This document shows, in pieces, positions 3,307-5,964 of a stretch of 5,964 bases of DNA. Position numbers and translations under genes: made by a program. Position 1 is the first letter of the stretch, and every line of letters starts with the position of its first letter. The stretch is from Clostridiales bacterium (lineage in GTDB: Bacteria > Bacillota > Clostridia > Christensenellales > Pumilibacteraceae): the NCBI GenBank assembly GCA_029069015.1, contig JAIEBL010000313.1, forward strand, positions 1-5,964, in the 5' to 3' direction. The notes below the pieces were generated by a model. That model saw nothing but the letters and a program-made list of their open reading frames with translations. It searched no databases and had not been told where the DNA came from.

Positions 3307-5964
3307 ATGAATACGAAAAAGAGCAAATGGCTATCGATTTTTTTGGCAACGGCGATGCTGTTATCGACGTTGCTCTTTACGGGTTGTTTTGACCTTTTTA
3401 ATATAGAAGTTTCGGGCGTTCAATTTACAAGCGAGCGCATCGATCTTGCCGTCGGGCAACGCATCGACTTATCGTCGTATGTAGAGGTATTGCCTTCGAA
3501 GGCGTCCAAAAAAGAATTCAACGTCCTATCAAGCGACGAAGACGTCGTAAAAATCGAAACGTACCGTGCGGGCGGCGTTGTGGCGAAAGTGTACGCCTAC
3601 GCCGTGGGTTTGGGCGAAGCGACGCTGACCGCCGTTACGGTGCAAAACGACAAGACGGCGACGGTGACCGTCAAAGTATCGTATGCAACGCCGACGGGCA
3701 TTGCCATCGTACCCGCTTCGTCGCTCAATTATATCGAAAATCAGAATACCGTTATCGTGCTTTCCGATGCGGTTGCGCCTATTTCCTTTACGGCGTCGCT
3801 GAGCGAAAGCGAGAGCGTCGACCCGCAAGAGAACGTCGTATGGTCATACGGCGGAAACGAAACGACGCAAAGTGCGGATCTGCCGTTCTCGGTCACGCCG
3901 CAGGGCGTAGGAAGCACCACGCTCAGCGTTTCGGTCGCCGCCGATCCGAACGTCAACGACTCGGTTTTTATCAACGTTGTCGATGCGGTAACGAGTGTTG
4001 AAATTGCCTACGACGAATCGCTTTTGGTACAAGAGCCGGACGAATATAAAACCGTGACGTTCACGCTTTCGTACGTGCTTTCGTCAGAAAACAATCCCGC
4101 GCCGATCATCGAATGGTTCGTAAACGGCGAATCTGCGGGTTCGGGAAAGAACTTTGCATACACCCCCACGCGTGCAGGCTTGTACAAAATCGAGGTCAAA
4201 GTCAACGGCGAATACGTAGAATTCGCAAACGGCGAGTTGTCCGTAACGGTGCAGGCGCGCGGCTATTTGCAATCGCAGAGAGTGACGCTCGACTACGATA
4301 ACTGCTATCCGAAGGTGTTTATCCGTTGGAGCGGAACGGCGGGGGCGGCAGGCTTTGCCGTGTCGATCCAGAATACCCGTACGGGCGAAACCCTTTCCGA
4401 CCTGAGCACCGAAAACGTTGCGCTTAGGGACAAATTTACCGATTCGAGTTTTGACGCCACCGCATACTTTAACAATTCGTTCGGCAAGGTGTTTACCGAT
4501 ACGTTCATTATCAAAGTTAAGACCTTGGGCGATGAAAGCGGCATTTTGACCGAGTCGGCTTGGTCGGCGCCGTATACCACGAGTAGAGTGGATACCGCCG
4601 CTATACCGTATTTGGAAAAGACGTTTTACAGCGGTGCGCGCAACTACTACGTGCGCAGTGACGAGGAATTCTTCGAATGGGTGGAATACGCGTTTCTGTG
4701 GCGTCCGTCTTCGCTTTCGACGGGTGAAACACTGTACCTGGATTATAGCTACGGCACGACGGGCGACCCGGCGTACACCGCAGCGCAGCGCGTGATCGCA
4801 AACGCGATTGATAAAGCGGCGTTTACGGGAAGTTACGGCTTCAACGGTTTTGCGCAAAGCAACAGAAAGATTTGTAAATTTACCATAGATTTCCACACGG
4901 AAGGCACGCCAAGCAAGAGAACGTCGGGGCACGACGAACAGCAGTGGAACGCCATTCGTCCGCATGTCAACTACGATCCGTCCAAGGTGCGTTCGGCTAA
5001 CTTTGCGTTCCCGATCGACGCCAAAACGCCCGTAGAGGTCAGCACGTCGGAGCAGTTGTACTATATCGCAATGCTCGGCTATAAGCCCGTGCCTACGGTG
5101 GGCAGTCCGGCGGCGACGCTGTACGCCTACGCCCGCAGAACCTTGCGCTACATTATTTCCAACGACATGACGGACGTGCAAAAGCTGCATGCCATCTACG
5201 ATTGGATTCTCTGGCGCGTACTCTACGACTATGAAGTGTTGGATATATCGAGAACGGAAGAAGCGGTTAAATACGAGTCGTACTATCTAGAAAGCATTTT
5301 GACCGATACCGATTATTACGGCGTTTGCGATGCGATGAGCAAGGCGTATACGTTGCTTGCGAGTATCGAAGGATTCGAGTGCTTGCGCGTTATCGGCGAG
5401 GCAGGTCCCGTGGGCAACCGCGGCGGGCACGCTTGGAACAAAGTCAAACTCGACGGGCAGTGGTATATCGTGGACTGCACGTGGGGCGACGTGAACATTC
5501 AGCTCGTAGCGGGCGGCGCCGTCAAAGAGGGCGCAACGCACCAATATTTCCTGATTACCGACGAAATGGTTGCGGCAGACCATATCGAAGAAGATGGGAT
5601 AACGTATCCCGCTACGGCGTCTACGCGCTATCCTTGGTATGACGAGGAATTTGAGACCGACTCGCTTACCGTTGATTTCCATATCGAAGGAAGCTTGACG
5701 CAGAGCAAAATGACCGAAGAAGTGGCAGACTTAGTGAGCTACATGCTTGAAGATATGCAAAATACCGGCGTGACCTATACGGTGGGCGCTTCGTCTACGA
5801 ATACGTACGCCGAGTACTACGGTTACGAAATCATCGTCGATAAAGAATGGAAAGCCACGTTCAACAACAAACTCGGAAGCAATCCGCTTGTTGCGCGTTC
5901 GCCGCTCGTTTCGGCGCTTTCTAACGTAAATCTTACGTTGAACCGCGACTACTATCTCGATATG
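3307..5964 (+). CDS. Large modular lipoprotein with Ig-like repeats and transglutaminase-like domain (3' end outside window)
   Basis: The frame is open for 886 codons to the right edge with no stop. A lipoprotein signal peptide is seen: basic n-region (Lys4, Lys5, Lys7), a hydrophobic core, and lipobox FTGC with Cys27, so the protein is likely anchored on the outer face of the membrane. Modules in order: Big-type Ig-like domain (about 36-125, ending 'TATVTVKVSY'); second Ig-like (130-228); third Ig/PKD-like (229-317); FN3-like (320-430); an alpha/beta region (440-575); then a transglutaminase-like core (about 576-780). The core has the helix 'VQKLHAIYDWI', then Cys674 in 'YGVCDAMSKAY', His708 in 'GGHAWNKV' and Asp723 in 'WYIVDCTWGD': the family Cys-His-Asp order at normal spacing. 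Such domains act as proteases, amidases or cross-linkers on protein or peptidoglycan; the substrate here is unknown. After 780 comes another alpha/beta segment, cut by the edge. ATG at 3307 is required for a complete signal peptide; there is no Shine-Dalgarno. Confidence 0.88.
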   Translation, partial: MNTKKSKWLSIFLATAMLLSTLLFTGCFDLFNIEVSGVQFTSERIDLAVGQRIDLSSYVEVLPSKASKKEFNVLSSDEDVVKIETYRAGGVVAKVYAYAVGLGEATLTAVTVQNDKTATVTVKVSYATPTGIAIVPASSLNYIENQNTVIVLSDAVAPISFTASLSESESVDPQENVVWSYGGNETTQSADLPFSVTPQGVGSTTLSVSVAADPNVNDSVFINVVDAVTSVEIAYDESLLVQEPDEYKTVTFTLSYVLSSENNPAPIIEWFVNGESAGSGKNFAYTPTRAGLYKIEVKVNGEYVEFANGELSVTVQARGYLQSQRVTLDYDNCYPKVFIRWSGTAGAAGFAVSIQNTRTGETLSDLSTENVALRDKFTDSSFDATAYFNNSFGKVFTDTFIIKVKTLGDESGILTESAWSAPYTTSRVDTAAIPYLEKTFYSGARNYYVRSDEEFFEWVEYAFLWRPSSLSTGETLYLDYSYGTTGDPAYTAAQRVIANAIDKAAFTGSYGFNGFAQSNRKICKFTIDFHTEGTPSKRTSGHDEQQWNAIRPHVNYDPSKVRSANFAFPIDAKTPVEVSTSEQLYYIAMLGYKPVPTVGSPAATLYAYARRTLRYIISNDMTDVQKLHAIYDWILWRVLYDYEVLDISRTEEAVKYESYYLESILTDTDYYGVCDAMSKAYTLLASIEGFECLRVIGEAGPVGNRGGHAWNKVKLDGQWYIVDCTWGDVNIQLVAGGAVKEGATHQYFLITDEMVAADHIEEDGITYPATASTRYPWYDEEFETDSLTVDFHIEGSLTQSKMTEEVADLVSYMLEDMQNTGVTYTVGASSTNTYAEYYGYEIIVDKEWKATFNNKLGSNPLVARSPLVSALSNVNLTLNRDYYLDM

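Noticed and set aside
3110..3310. A 66-codon + frame crossing the divergent promoter region
   Set aside because: It begins inside the flippase gene, has no ribosome site, and runs through both promoters to stop at the lipoprotein start; it is most likely non-coding.
4084..5190. A 368-codon open frame on the - strand
   Set aside because: It lies fully antisense to the lipoprotein frame. Its product is rich in Arg, His and Val with no recognisable domain, as expected from reading a GC-leaning coding region backwards. The + frame has a signal peptide and a catalytic triad.
5287..5682. Open frames on both strands over the transglutaminase core (- strand, 131 codons; + strand, 105 codons from 5325)
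   Set aside because: Both are out of frame with the Cys-His-Asp core and show no domain or start signal.

Overview
The window is chromosomal DNA, probably from an anaerobic Firmicute (class Clostridia, perhaps a gut Christensenellales-like lineage). This rests on the mix of a FabV/Ter-type enoyl reductase, a SpoVB-type flippase, an ECF vitamin S-component, a Big/Ig-transglutaminase lipoprotein, near-consensus sigma-A promoters and a strong AAGGAGG ribosome site. Base composition looks balanced to slightly GC-rich. The phylum is a moderate-confidence inference; anything finer is a guess. There are no RNA genes, CRISPR arrays, insertion sequences or phage genes that I can see.

Layout. (1) 1-171, + strand: last 56 residues and stop of a FabV-like trans-2-enoyl-CoA/ACP reductase. 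(2) 213-241: stem-loop between the convergent ends of fabV and the next gene. (3) 255-827, - strand: an unrecognised small membrane protein with three hydrophobic segments and a PH-like cytosolic tail, with its own promoter and RBS. (4) 828-988: 161 bases holding that promoter and, at 922-956, the terminator of the next gene. (5) 989-1609, - strand: ECF transporter S-component of the FolT-like type. Its start is best placed at the ATG at 1609, because the upstream TTG touches the Shine-Dalgarno. (6) 1651-3186, - strand: 511-residue SpoVB/MurJ-like lipid-linked oligosaccharide flippase, 41 bases upstream of the S-component and probably partly co-transcribed with it. (7) 3187-3306: a 120-base divergent promoter region. 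(8) 3307 to the right edge, + strand: 886 codons, still open, of a very large secreted lipoprotein with three Ig-like modules, an FN3-like module and a transglutaminase-like domain with an intact Cys-His-Asp triad.

How the genes relate. They do not form one obvious pathway. The flippase and the lipoprotein are both envelope genes and share a divergent control region. In both, the predicted transcription start falls at or within a base or two of the ATG and no Shine-Dalgarno is present, so both may be translated from leaderless mRNAs. A perfect 13-bp palindrome overlaps the flippase -35 element. The S-component imports a vitamin-like substrate and needs a shared ECF energising module that is not in the window. 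The most interesting parts are the divergent leaderless-looking promoter pair and the modular transglutaminase-like lipoprotein; neither amounts to a demonstrated new system.
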